A stretch of DNA of 64,000 bases from contig CP073743.1 of the NCBI GenBank assembly GCA_024397935.1, positions 2,480,001-2,544,000 on the forward strand, read 5' to 3'. A model generated the notes under the pieces. It saw nothing but the letters and a program-made list of their open reading frames with translations. It did no database searches and was not told where the DNA came from. Numbering within the stretch: the first letter of the stretch is position 1; every line of letters starts with the position of its first letter. This stretch comes from a bacterium SCSIO 12844 (GTDB lineage: Bacteria > Pseudomonadota > Gammaproteobacteria > Francisellales > Francisellaceae). The translations under genes were made by a program, and so were the position numbers. This document shows positions 26,786-37,817 of the stretch, in pieces.

Positions 26786-28675
26786 TTAAATTCCAATTGA
26801 AAGTTTTTTAATTTGACGACGTTTGCCATAAATTAAATTTGTCATCGCTCTTGATGCCATCACTGCTGAAAACATTGATGTAATAATACCGATCATTAAT
26901 GTTACGGCAAAGCCTTTAACAGCACCTGTACCAATGGCAAATAAAATCACTGCAACAATTAAAGTCGTTACATTTGAATCCACAATCGTACCCCAAGCAC
27001 GCTCATAACCCGCATGAATTGCAGCTTGTGGAGTGGCGCCATTACGTATTTCTTCTCTAATACGCTCAAAGATTAAGACATTACCATCAATCGACATACC
27101 TAAGTTCAGTACAATACCGGCAATACCTGGTAAAGAGAGTGTAGCACCTGGAATAATCGACATTACAGCAACGATTAATACTAAATTTAAAATCAATGCA
27201 AGATTCGCAATCACACCGAATAAGCGATAGTAAATGGTCATAAAGATAATAACGACAATCAGCGCAATAATAACCGAGATCGCACCCATTTTAATATTAT
27301 CAGCACCAAGTGAAGGACCGATTTGCTGTTCTTGAACAATCTGCACAGGTGTTGGTAATGCGCCTGATCTGATTAATAAGGCCAAGTTTTGCGCCTCACG
27401 CATATCAAGGCCAGTAATAACAAAGTGATTACCTAGTTGGCTATTAATCGTTGCAATACTAATAACCTCTTTAGTTGTACGCGGAACAGTGACTTCTTTA
27501 CCATCAACAATCTGTTTTTGAAAATTGGTCTGTACCAATACAGTCGCCATTGGTTTACCAATATTTTTAGCCGTTGCCTCAGAAAAATAACTAACTCGTG
27601 GGCCACTTAAGCTAACTTGAACTTCTGGTTGTGCCGTATCTTGACTATAGCCTACACGTGCATCAACCACTGAATTACCATCGATTAATACATTATTTTT
27701 TAATATAACCGGCTGACCTTGAGAATCATAATAAAGACCAGAACCAATTGGCACGACACCTTTTTGTGCACTTTGGACATCAGCTTGTGTATTGACAAGC
27801 TGAAAACGTACCGTTGCTGTACCACCTAGAATCTGTTTTGCTCTCGCTGCATCTTGGACACCTGGAAGTTCAATCACAACACGATTAGCACCGGCTCTTG
27901 CAACTGATGCTTCTGCGACACCTAGCTCATTAACACGATTTCTCATAACCGTAATGACTTGTGAAAGTGCATTATTTTGAATATCTGCTAGTTGTGTATC
28001 TGATAAGCTAATTGTTAATATATGATCATTATTTCCTTTAGCAATCACAGCTGATTGAAAATGTGATTTTAAAAGATCTTCAGCTTGCTCTACTTGTGCT
28101 AATGAAGCTTTAGAAAAACTAACAACAATTTGATCATTTTTAATACTAATATTATCCGCACGTAAGCTACTTTTTCTTAATTGATCAACAACCTCACCAC
28201 GGATTGATTCTAGGTTATTTTTGACCACTTGATCAATATCTGCTTCTAAAACAAAATACATACCACCACGTAAGTCCAAACCAAGACTCATTGGATTAGC
28301 GCCAATAAGTCTTAACCAGTTTGGCGTATTCGGAGCTAAGTTTAAAGCGACTGTTAGTGACTTATCATATTTGTCATCTAATAGCGTTTGTGCTTTAATC
28401 TGATCATTAACATCTTTAAAACGTATTTGTAATAAATAGTCTTCTTTTGTGATACCACCTGTTTGAATATTGGCTTTATTTAAAGTTTGTTCGATATTAT
28501 CAACTAACTGAGTTGTAATTTTATCATTATTTTTAGGTGTAATCTGTAAAGAAGGTGTCTCACCAAAGATATTCGGCAATGCATAGACAATTGCAATCAA
28601 TGTAACCACTAAGACCAATAAGTACTTCCACAATGGGAATTTATTTAATGGTACTTTATTTCGATTTTTATACAT
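26786..28675 (-). CDS. secD: Protein translocase subunit SecD
   Basis: A 629-residue SecD with N-terminal membrane segment, the long periplasmic P1 domain, LGLDLRGGMYFVLEAD, RVNELGVAEASVARAGANRVVIELPG, and the C-terminal membrane part with GIVLNLGMSIDGNVLIFERIREE. Length is usual. It forms a complex with SecF and YajC. It sits 14 bases after yajC. Confidence 0.97.
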   Translation of the reverse strand: MYKNRNKVPLNKFPLWKYLLVLVVTLIAIVYALPNIFGETPSLQITPKNNDKITTQLVDNIEQTLNKANIQTGGITKEDYLLQIRFKDVNDQIKAQTLLDDKYDKSLTVALNLAPNTPNWLRLIGANPMSLGLDLRGGMYFVLEADIDQVVKNNLESIRGEVVDQLRKSSLRADNISIKNDQIVVSFSKASLAQVEQAEDLLKSHFQSAVIAKGNNDHILTISLSDTQLADIQNNALSQVITVMRNRVNELGVAEASVARAGANRVVIELPGVQDAARAKQILGGTATVRFQLVNTQADVQSAQKGVVPIGSGLYYDSQGQPVILKNNVLIDGNSVVDARVGYSQDTAQPEVQVSLSGPRVSYFSEATAKNIGKPMATVLVQTNFQKQIVDGKEVTVPRTTKEVISIATINSQLGNHFVITGLDMREAQNLALLIRSGALPTPVQIVQEQQIGPSLGADNIKMGAISVIIALIVVIIFMTIYYRLFGVIANLALILNLVLIVAVMSIIPGATLSLPGIAGIVLNLGMSIDGNVLIFERIREEIRNGATPQAAIHAGYERAWGTIVDSNVTTLIVAVILFAIGTGAVKGFAVTLMIGIITSMFSAVMASRAMTNLIYGKRRQIKKLSIGI

Positions 28676-28689
28676 AAGATAACCTTTGT

Positions 28690-29064
28690 TTAAGATGCTT
28701 TAGTTGATCCTTTAGGTAAAATAGAAGTAACCGCATCTTTTTGAATTTGAATCGTAACATTTTCAGCCACTGTCACATCAATAAATGTTTCACCTACCTT
28801 AGAAACTTTACCAACAATACCACCATTAGTAACAACTTCATCACCTTTTGATACTTCAGATAACATTTGTCGATGCTCTTTATTACGCTTCATTTGTGGA
28901 CGAATCAATAAAAAGTAAAAAATGGCAAAAAATACAACTAAGATAAGTATCATTTGTAAATTACTGCCTTCGCCTTGACCAGATGCTGAACCCTCTGCTA
29001 ACGCATAAGAGCCAATAAATGGGGTCATTGATAAAGCTACTAACAATTTATTGATTAGTTTCAT
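28690..29064 (-). CDS. yajC: Preprotein translocase subunit YajC
   Basis: A 124-residue YajC with the membrane helix ILILVVFFAIFYFLLIRPQMKR and the beta domain starting VSKGDEVVTNGGIVGKV. A short signal-like segment precedes the membrane helix. It belongs to the SecDF complex and lies 53 bases after tgt. Confidence 0.95.
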   Translation of the reverse strand: MKLINKLLVALSMTPFIGSYALAEGSASGQGEGSNLQMILILVVFFAIFYFLLIRPQMKRNKEHRQMLSEVSKGDEVVTNGGIVGKVSKVGETFIDVTVAENVTIQIQKDAVTSILPKGSTKAS

Positions 29065-29117
29065 TTTATGTATCCTTTTAGTCTTTTAATTAACCTTTTT
29101 CAAAATCCAGCTATACC

Positions 29118-30582
<1,465 letters not shown>

Positions 30583-30852
30583 ATGTGTAAATTACTCGAT
30601 GTGATTGCCGTGGTACTAGTTATCATTGCAGCACTTAATTATGGCATTGGTGTGTTTGGTGTAGATGTGCTTGCTATGATCTTTGGCAAAATACACTGGC
30701 TTAATATGTTAGTACAAATTGTAATCGGTCTCTCAGGTGTCTATATGATTTTTCGATGCCCAAGGCTATGTAAAGGTGTCGCTTGTCCAACACAAAATGA
30801 GCAACCACCTCAAAAACATAATCATCCTCATGATGGTGGTGGCAACCAATAA
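30583..30852 (+). CDS. DUF378 family membrane protein
   Basis: An 89-residue protein: two membrane helices with IAALNYGIGVFGVDVLAMIFG and LVQIVIGLSGVYMIFRCPRLCKG match DUF378 (typical LNWGLxG...LxxIVYxLIGLAGxY). The C-terminal tail is His/Gly-rich (HNHPHDGGG), possibly metal-binding. Function unknown. Strong AAGGAG in a hairpin, and a terminator follows after about 40 bases, so this is a single-gene transcript. Confidence 0.85.
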   Translation: MCKLLDVIAVVLVIIAALNYGIGVFGVDVLAMIFGKIHWLNMLVQIVIGLSGVYMIFRCPRLCKGVACPTQNEQPPQKHNHPHDGGGNQ

Positions 30853-30894
30853 TATAAATATAGTGAATTCATTTTATCACTAGGGGGCAGTCTG

Positions 30895-30928
30895 CGCCGT
30901 ATCTTTTTAGGTACGGCGTTTCTTATTT
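30895..30928 (+). terminator. Rho-independent terminator after the DUF378 gene
   Basis: CGCCGTA (30895-30901) pairs with TACGGCG (30912-30918) around a ten-base loop, followed by TTTCTTATTT. Confidence 0.75.
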
Positions 30929-30998
30929 ATTTGCTTCTAATCAATTAGCATCTAAACTTAATTTATATGATTTGATGTTTTATATTGGGGTATCAAGC

Positions 30999-32255
30999 AT
31001 GCTTAATAACAAATATTTTTTAAAAATTATTATCTTATCAATAAGCTTATTATTTTATCAATTTGGCTACGCTAAAAAAGTAATCTATGTTGATATTAAT
31101 GAAGAAATTGTTAAAGGCCCTACTGTTTTCTATGATGAAGATATTGCTTTTACAGAAATTGATAATATAACCAATACATCTAAAAAACCTGTAACATTAT
31201 TAGATGTTCCTGAAAATGCACAACTTAATATTCAAAAGAAATTGAAAAATTTTGACCAAGAAATGGCTCAAGATAATGATGTTACCTATAGTATTTATGA
31301 TAACTTTGATGTTAAACAAGACTATACAAGACTACCACTTAAAGTTGTTAGGCTTCAAGCATTAATGAGTAAAATGCCTGTTTTAGACCAAGGACCCGAT
31401 GGGGCTTGTGTTACATTTGCATCAACCGGCGCTTTAAATATCTTATATAAAGGCGCAAATGATTCAATCTCACAGAAATGTTCCTTAAACCTTGGTCAGT
31501 GGCTATCTAATAAGGATGAAAACTTCTTTTTATCGAATAAACAAAAATACCCAAACCTTTTTAAAGCTGCAGAGTTTATCGATGAGATTGATGAAGAAGA
31601 ATATTCATCAGGCTGGGATGGTTCTTATGGCTATATTGTCTTATCACAAATCAGTGAATTTGGAACAGTCGCTAAAAACCAACAAAATAGCCAGGTTTGT
31701 GGTAAAGGCCCCAAAAAGGAAAATGATAAAATTGTTAAACAAGCTGACAGCATTGCACCTGAAAAATATCAAACGTTAGTTGGTCATGCAAAAGATTATC
31801 AATGGCAAAGCTTATGCAACCCAATTAAGCCTTGTCAAAGACAAGTTATTGAGCAGATAAAACAAGCTTTAAATCAAGGTCACTTAGTCGTCTTTGGTGT
31901 CACTTTACCTGAAATTGGTTCTAATGGTACATCTTATAAATACTATCCAAACCTTCAGGCTAAAACGAATTATAACCTCAATGACAATGCTCAGTATGTT
32001 AATCTTGAAAAGAATGTCTTTGCTTATACTGATAAAGTTCACCAATGTATGAAAAATAAACAATGCGAAAAAAATTCAGGTGGTCATGAAATGTTTATCT
32101 ATGGCTATCAAGAGAATCCAAATCAACCAGGTAATGGTATTTTTTATGTTAGAAACTCATGGGGTGATGATGTTGGTGATTATGGTGACTATTATATGAC
32201 TTATAACTTTGCCGATAAAATGATGATGGAAGCTTATGAGATTAAGAGGCCATAA
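30999..32255 (+). CDS. Secreted papain-like (C1 family) cysteine peptidase
   Basis: From ATG at 30999 the protein has 418 residues with a signal peptide (IIILSISLLFYQFGYA, cut near 25). VLDQGPDGACVTFAST carries the oxyanion Gln131 and the catalytic Cys137; GGHEMFIYGY gives the His and YVRNSWGDDVGDYGDYYM the Asn of the C1 triad (numbering from 30999). A pro-segment of about 100 residues lies before the catalytic Cys. Bacterial C1 proteins with this layout are exported; its target is unknown. GGGG (30987-30990) is a weak ribosome binding site; an ATG at 30975 is also possible. Confidence 0.85.
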   Translation: MLNNKYFLKIIILSISLLFYQFGYAKKVIYVDINEEIVKGPTVFYDEDIAFTEIDNITNTSKKPVTLLDVPENAQLNIQKKLKNFDQEMAQDNDVTYSIYDNFDVKQDYTRLPLKVVRLQALMSKMPVLDQGPDGACVTFASTGALNILYKGANDSISQKCSLNLGQWLSNKDENFFLSNKQKYPNLFKAAEFIDEIDEEEYSSGWDGSYGYIVLSQISEFGTVAKNQQNSQVCGKGPKKENDKIVKQADSIAPEKYQTLVGHAKDYQWQSLCNPIKPCQRQVIEQIKQALNQGHLVVFGVTLPEIGSNGTSYKYYPNLQAKTNYNLNDNAQYVNLEKNVFAYTDKVHQCMKNKQCEKNSGGHEMFIYGYQENPNQPGNGIFYVRNSWGDDVGDYGDYYMTYNFADKMMMEAYEIKRP

Positions 32256-32260
32256 TTTCT

Positions 32261-34150
32261 TTATCTACCTACTTCTGTCCCTAAATTTTCTAATACTTTT
32301 TCAGTAGCAGAAAGGTCATACCCACCACTAGTTTTATAAAAAATACTTAGACTTCTTGAAGTTTGACTTTCATTATGCCTATATGCTCTAGCACGCGTAA
32401 TAAGGTCAACATCACAATCATACTGATGCCCCATCTTAGCTACCTCTCTAAGATGTAAAATAGTATCTGTAGCGCCACTAAAAGGGCTATGACGCCTAAA
32501 AAATCCTTTATCTTGATTATATTGATCATTGACAATTGTTGAAAATTGGCCGTTATCAATTTGAGTCTTATTTGTATACGCTAATCTATTTAACTGAACT
32601 GCATCATCTAGTGTAATTAAATCTGAATTAAATGCTTTAACCAAACGCTCAGTATAGTATTTTTTATTTTCTAAATAAAATAACCCTTCAAGCTCAGCAC
32701 TTAAGTGTTCAAGTCTTTTAATTTGATTATAAATTCCTGACGCACCATATGAAGCACCTCCTGACTGCCCTAAAGCATTAATAAATTTATGATAACCTGC
32801 TATTTTTCTATCTAAAAAGTCTTTTACTTGTATGCCTGGTAACGGCCCATTGAGGTGTTGTGAGCATTTTCCTGTTCCAGCTAATAATTGACCTTGATCA
32901 ACCGTAAACTGTTTATGATTAATAAAATCATTAACAGTAACTTTTCCATCTGCATGAAAAATAGATTCTGTACTTTTTAACAATGGAGTATTTCTTGTCG
33001 GGTTTGCCTTAGCAAACCTTAGTTGTGTATAAACTGGTTCTCCATCACTACTAAACCCCCATTCACCATAGCCTAATCGTACATAAGCTCGATCTTCTTG
33101 TTCACCTCTATAATCGTCAACACCATATACTTTATGTTTGCTTATCCCTGAACGTACATAAGGTGAATAAGCTTGCTGTGATTTAGCACCAAATAAACCA
33201 TTCCTTTGGAAGAAATTATTCATTCCTTCTTGAGAGCCATTACCCTGAATAATTGCCATTGGTTGATTTTTTTGTGCTGCTAAATGTGCAAAGTGATCAT
33301 GACCACTTTGGGTTGCAATTACACGTAGTTGGTCATCACATTGTTTTCTAACTTCTGAATAAATATATTTCAAACTTTCAGATATACGCTCATTCCAATT
33401 ACCTTGGCTCGGAGCATACCTTCTATGTGGCTTGCTACTTGATATTTGATGGCTGTGATCTATATCTAAGCTAACAACATCTCGCTCATGCCTTTCATAC
33501 TTACGTGAGTCTGAGTCTTTTGTTCTACGTTTATTATATGTTTCAGGTGCATGATGAAGACTAACAACAATATTACATTTATTATCAAAGCCTTTTTGAA
33601 GCTTACTAATCATTTCAGCGACTTTATCTTGATAAGCTTTATTTCCAGGTAATATATCACTATCTAAATGAAGCATAATAAAGGGCTGTTTCTCCCCAGT
33701 CTTATCAACAAAAATATCAACAAATGGCTCTGCAACGCCATCCTCATCAACCTGGTGCGTCATAAAACGCGGATCAACTCGAGATAAATTTTTTGATAAA
33801 TAATCTATTTGCCTTGTATGACCGCGATCACTTCCTTCAACACCTCGCTCATGATTACCAAATTCCATTGAAATTGGAAGTTCTCCAGGAAACTTATCTC
33901 TTAAAAATGTTCCAATACGCTGATCATTTTGAAAACCACCACTAACCTCATAATCAAGATCACCTCCAAGTGTTAAGTGATCACAACGTTGAGATACCTT
34001 ATAGCCCACAAAAGAACCTTTAGACCCACCACCATCAGCACTATATGCTAACACAGGTGATTCAGTATAAGAAAATGCTCTTAAATTAACACCTAAATCT
34101 TCAGATACTTGTTTTGTTAAACTTTCATCAATTTTTAATTTACCTGGCAT
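32261..34150 (-). CDS. Large calcineurin-like metallophosphoesterase
   Basis: The ATG at 34150 has a strong GGAGGT seven bases upstream, so the product has 629 residues; TTG/GTG codons further up would add 14 residues. Motifs: SADGGGS (Asp39), LGGDLDYE (Asp64), GNHERG (Asn99-His100-Glu101), VVSLHHAPE and QSGHDHFAHLA, the order of metal-dependent phosphoesterases with two metals. The first motif has DxG as in purple acid phosphatases. About 300 C-terminal residues are without known domain. No signal peptide is present if the ATG is used. Substrate is unknown. Confidence 0.8.
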   Translation of the reverse strand: MPGKLKIDESLTKQVSEDLGVNLRAFSYTESPVLAYSADGGGSKGSFVGYKVSQRCDHLTLGGDLDYEVSGGFQNDQRIGTFLRDKFPGELPISMEFGNHERGVEGSDRGHTRQIDYLSKNLSRVDPRFMTHQVDEDGVAEPFVDIFVDKTGEKQPFIMLHLDSDILPGNKAYQDKVAEMISKLQKGFDNKCNIVVSLHHAPETYNKRRTKDSDSRKYERHERDVVSLDIDHSHQISSSKPHRRYAPSQGNWNERISESLKYIYSEVRKQCDDQLRVIATQSGHDHFAHLAAQKNQPMAIIQGNGSQEGMNNFFQRNGLFGAKSQQAYSPYVRSGISKHKVYGVDDYRGEQEDRAYVRLGYGEWGFSSDGEPVYTQLRFAKANPTRNTPLLKSTESIFHADGKVTVNDFINHKQFTVDQGQLLAGTGKCSQHLNGPLPGIQVKDFLDRKIAGYHKFINALGQSGGASYGASGIYNQIKRLEHLSAELEGLFYLENKKYYTERLVKAFNSDLITLDDAVQLNRLAYTNKTQIDNGQFSTIVNDQYNQDKGFFRRHSPFSGATDTILHLREVAKMGHQYDCDVDLITRARAYRHNESQTSRSLSIFYKTSGGYDLSATEKVLENLGTEVGR

Positions 34151-34191
34151 ATCTGCAACCTCCACAGCAAATGCAATTAAGCTTAACACCA

Positions 34192-34221
34192 ATAATCACA
34201 CTCTTTGTGTTATAATCACAC
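34192..34221 (-). promoter_or_regulatory. Two direct repeats, operator-like, upstream of the metallophosphoesterase
   Basis: ATAATCACAC occurs at 34192-34201 and again at 34212-34221, exactly 20 bases (two helix turns) apart, 41 bases or more before the chosen start on the minus strand. Such spacing is typical for response-regulator binding. The regulator is unknown. Confidence 0.45.
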
Positions 34222-34365
34222 ATTTAATTATCTAATAATGAAATAATCACGCCTTAACTGTGCTGGTTATTCAAATAGATTTATTTGATTTACAAAAACT
34301 ATTTCTTTGAAAAAACTGTAATATAATAAATGGTCGTTAGATTAATTATCTCTAATGGATAATTT

Positions 34366-36858
34366 TTAGCTATCTTTAGAAACACTTTTCTTTTTAGATT
34401 TCTTCGCTTGGGTTGATTTTTTCTTCTTTTTAGTTTTCTTAGTCTTTTTAGAATCTTTATCAGAGTCAGCTTGATAAGATTTTTCTCTTTCGGCAATTGC
34501 TTGTAGTGTATTACCTTTCGTTGATTTTTTAGATTTGGATTTTTTTGTTTTTGTTGTTTGATCAGTCACTTTGGATTTAGAGGATTTTTTAGACTTAGAT
34601 TTTTTAATTGGAGTTGCTTCAACTAATTCAAAATCAATTTTTAAGCTTGTCATATTTACTGAAATAAGCTTAACTTTAACTTTTTGACCTAATGCATAAA
34701 CTTTTCTTGTTCGCTCACCAATTAAAATTTGGCGCTCTGAGTCATAGTGATAGTAATCACCTTCCATTGTTGCAACATGAACCAATCCTTCAATTTGATT
34801 TTCATCTAACTGAACAAAAAAGCCAATGCCGATAATACTAACTATCTTTGCTTTAAATATTTCACCGGTTCGATTACGTAAAAAAGAACACTTTAACCAG
34901 TCTTCAACACTTTGGGCTGCATTATCAGCTTTTCGCTCAGCAATTGAAGCATGATCGCATAAGTCAACCAACTGGTGTATATCATAACGATGACCACCTA
35001 AATTTTGTTCATTTAAAATTTTACGAATAATTCGATGGGTTAATAAATCTGGATAACGGCGAATAGGAGAAGTAAAGTGCGAATAAGCGTTATATGCTAG
35101 ACCAAAATGCCCTTCATTATGTGGCGAGTAAACTGCCTGCATCATACTGCGTAAAGTCATAAGCTGGATATTATGAAAGTCTTTATGCTCCTTTGCATCC
35201 TCTAACATTTTAGAAAACTCGATAGGGCCTGGATCATCTGCTCCTGACAAGCCCAAACCATGTGTTTTTAAATAATCCCTTAAACTGGTTATTTTTGCAG
35301 ATGAAGGACCACCATGAACACGATATACACCATCATACTTATGCTTTAAAACAAAGCGTGCTGCAGCGACATTCGTTAATAACATACACTCTTCAATAAG
35401 ACGATGAGCATCATTTCTAACTCTAGGTAAAATTGCTTCAATTTCACGACCTTCATTTAAAAGAATTTGCGTCTCTTCCATATCAAAATCAATGGCACCA
35501 CGCTCTTTTCTACGCTCTGAAAGTATTAAATACATGCCATATAGATTATACATATGTGATACAAGCTTAGGATATTTTTTTTGAAAATCTTGGTTATTTT
35601 GATTCAATAAATCAGATACTTCAGTATAGGTTAAGCGCGCATGAGAACGAATTACAGCTGAATAAAACTGATAACGTGATAATCTACCATTAGCACTAAT
35701 AGACATCTGACAAACTAATGCTAGACGATCTACATCTGGCTTTAATGAACATAACTCATTCGATAATGCTTCTGGCAGCATTGGAATAACATGCCCTGGA
35801 AAATAAACTGATGTTGAACGACTTTGTGCTTCTTTATCTAAGGCTGACTCAGGTCTAACATAATAAGAGACATCTGCGATAGCAACATACAAACGCCAAC
35901 CGCCAGATTTTTTTGGTTCACAGTAAACTGCATCATCAAAGTCTTTTGCATCTTCACCATCAATCGTAACAAAAGGTAAATTTCTTAGATCTTTTCTATC
36001 TTGGCGATCAGCTTTAGTCACCGTATTTTTAAATAGACTAACCTGCTGTAATACTTTATCCGACCATTGATCATTTAAATCATATGATTTAACCGCCATA
36101 TCAATGGCTTCATCAATCGATAACTGATCACCAATAATTTCAACGACATTCCCTAATGGCTGGGTCTTATACGATGGTTGTGAGATAATTTCAACCGTTA
36201 CAAATTGGCCAGGTTTTACATCTAATTTATCTTGTGGCCATATCAATACATCATGTTTTAATAAAGGATTGACTGGCTCAACGTAACTGACACCAAACTC
36301 TTGTTGATAGCGACCGGTTAAACGAGATGTATTTCGCTTTAAAATTTCTACAATTGTCCCTTCTAAATGCCCTCTGCGACTAACACCTGAAGGTCTAACT
36401 AAAACCCAATCACCATGAAATACACAGCGCATTTGCTTCTGTGGCAAATAAATTAAACGTCCATCATCACCTAGTACTTCTCCTGGTCCATCTCGTGATG
36501 CAATTACAGTTCCCTTAATAAGATCCATTTTTGAAACAAGGCCATAATAGCCACCACGATTATATAATAATTGCCCATCACGCTCCATTGCCTTTAGGCG
36601 GCGCTTTAAAGCAACTCTATGTGCTTGTGTACTTAAATCAAGTGCCTCAAATACAATTTCAAATGTTGTTGGTATTCCCTTATCTTTAAAAAATTGTAAA
36701 ATTAACTCTCTTGAAGGTATTGGATCTTCATACTTCTGCATTTCGCTTTCACGATTTGGATCCATTGAAATATCATATTTTTTTTCAATAATCGATGTAT
36801 CTTCAACCTTCTTGTTACCTTGACTGAGAGATTTATCTACACTACTTTGCTTTGACAT
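34366..36858 (-). CDS. rnr: Ribonuclease R
   Basis: An 830-residue exoribonuclease. Winged helix N-terminus, cold-shock domains, then the RNB domain with VTIDGEDAKDFDDAVYCEPK (catalytic Asps), HVIPMLPEALSNELCSL, and SHFTSPIRRYPDLLTHRII, and an S1 domain (IVSIIGIGFFVQLDENQIEGLVHV). The long Lys/Ser-rich tail from about residue 745 is typical of RNase R and contacts the ribosome. It degrades structured RNA and is often a stress enzyme. It follows truB by ten bases. Confidence 0.96.
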   Translation of the reverse strand: MSKQSSVDKSLSQGNKKVEDTSIIEKKYDISMDPNRESEMQKYEDPIPSRELILQFFKDKGIPTTFEIVFEALDLSTQAHRVALKRRLKAMERDGQLLYNRGGYYGLVSKMDLIKGTVIASRDGPGEVLGDDGRLIYLPQKQMRCVFHGDWVLVRPSGVSRRGHLEGTIVEILKRNTSRLTGRYQQEFGVSYVEPVNPLLKHDVLIWPQDKLDVKPGQFVTVEIISQPSYKTQPLGNVVEIIGDQLSIDEAIDMAVKSYDLNDQWSDKVLQQVSLFKNTVTKADRQDRKDLRNLPFVTIDGEDAKDFDDAVYCEPKKSGGWRLYVAIADVSYYVRPESALDKEAQSRSTSVYFPGHVIPMLPEALSNELCSLKPDVDRLALVCQMSISANGRLSRYQFYSAVIRSHARLTYTEVSDLLNQNNQDFQKKYPKLVSHMYNLYGMYLILSERRKERGAIDFDMEETQILLNEGREIEAILPRVRNDAHRLIEECMLLTNVAAARFVLKHKYDGVYRVHGGPSSAKITSLRDYLKTHGLGLSGADDPGPIEFSKMLEDAKEHKDFHNIQLMTLRSMMQAVYSPHNEGHFGLAYNAYSHFTSPIRRYPDLLTHRIIRKILNEQNLGGHRYDIHQLVDLCDHASIAERKADNAAQSVEDWLKCSFLRNRTGEIFKAKIVSIIGIGFFVQLDENQIEGLVHVATMEGDYYHYDSERQILIGERTRKVYALGQKVKVKLISVNMTSLKIDFELVEATPIKKSKSKKSSKSKVTDQTTKTKKSKSKKSTKGNTLQAIAEREKSYQADSDKDSKKTKKTKKKKKSTQAKKSKKKSVSKDS

Positions 36859-36868
36859 TTATACATTC

Positions 36869-37810
36869 CTAATCTATCAAAAGCTTTCTTGATTTCAAAT
36901 GACCATGACTAAATTCACCAATACCTATAAATTTTTGATTCAATTTAAATACATGCCAACCATTTAACTGAGTATTTTCTCCTATCCAACGACCTGAACG
37001 CCTCAACTCTCCTATTTCTATTTCATTAATTTGATAGACAGGCCAATGATTAAAAATCGTGCCTGTTTCTATTAGTGTAGTTGATTTTTCAATCTCTGGT
37101 TTAGCTAATTGTTCTGAAAGCTTTTCTAATGTTATCATTTGATGTTGCTGATTAAACTGACCACAACTAATACGTCGCAACTCAATTAAATGAGCGCCAC
37201 AACCAATTTGTTTGCCAATATCTTCAGCTAGTGTTCGAATATAGGTCCCTTTACTGACCTTAGTAAAAATTTTAAGTTGCTGAGAATTTAAGTCATATCC
37301 TTGATTTACTAACTCATAAATTACAACTTCTCTTGGTTTGCGTTCTACTTCAATACCTTCTCTGGCTAATTGATATAGAGGCTTACCTTCTCTTTTCAAT
37401 GCCGAATACATCGGTGGAACCTGCTTAATTTGACCACGAAACGGATTTAAGTAATCTTCAATTAAGTCATCATCTAACTTAACCACTTCTTTTTTCTCAA
37501 GGACATTGCCTTCTTTATCTGCTGTATCTGTCGTGATACCTAATTGAATTATTGCCAAATAAGCCTTATCTGAATCCAACATATATTGTGAAAATTTAGT
37601 TGCTTGATTAATAAAAATGGGCAGCATGCCTGTCGCCATAGGATCTAAACTACCACTGTGCCCTGCTTTTTTTACATTTAAAAGACGCTTTACTTTCTGT
37701 AATGCGCTATTTGAGCTTATACCGTATGGTTTATCTAACAAAATTATGCCATTGGTAATTGAATCTTTATTTGAGCGACTCTTAGAATTTTGATTTCGTT
37801 TTAATGTCAT
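36869..37810 (-). CDS. truB: tRNA pseudouridine-55 synthase
   Basis: A 313-residue TruB: KKAGHSGSLDPMATGMLP holds the catalytic Asp; YLAIIQLGITTDTADKEG, PPMYSALKREGKPLY and VSKGTYIRTLAEDIG are conserved motifs. It makes psi-55 in the T-loop of tRNAs. It lies between rnc (seven bases upstream) and rnr. Confidence 0.96.
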   Translation of the reverse strand: MTLKRNQNSKSRSNKDSITNGIILLDKPYGISSNSALQKVKRLLNVKKAGHSGSLDPMATGMLPIFINQATKFSQYMLDSDKAYLAIIQLGITTDTADKEGNVLEKKEVVKLDDDLIEDYLNPFRGQIKQVPPMYSALKREGKPLYQLAREGIEVERKPREVVIYELVNQGYDLNSQQLKIFTKVSKGTYIRTLAEDIGKQIGCGAHLIELRRISCGQFNQQHQMITLEKLSEQLAKPEIEKSTTLIETGTIFNHWPVYQINEIEIGELRRSGRWIGENTQLNGWHVFKLNQKFIGIGEFSHGHLKSRKLLID

Positions 37811-37817
37811 TGATTAA

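Noticed and set aside
34299-34496. 65-codon ORF within the 3' end of rnr
   Set aside because: It is a shifted frame of the Lys-rich RNase R tail.
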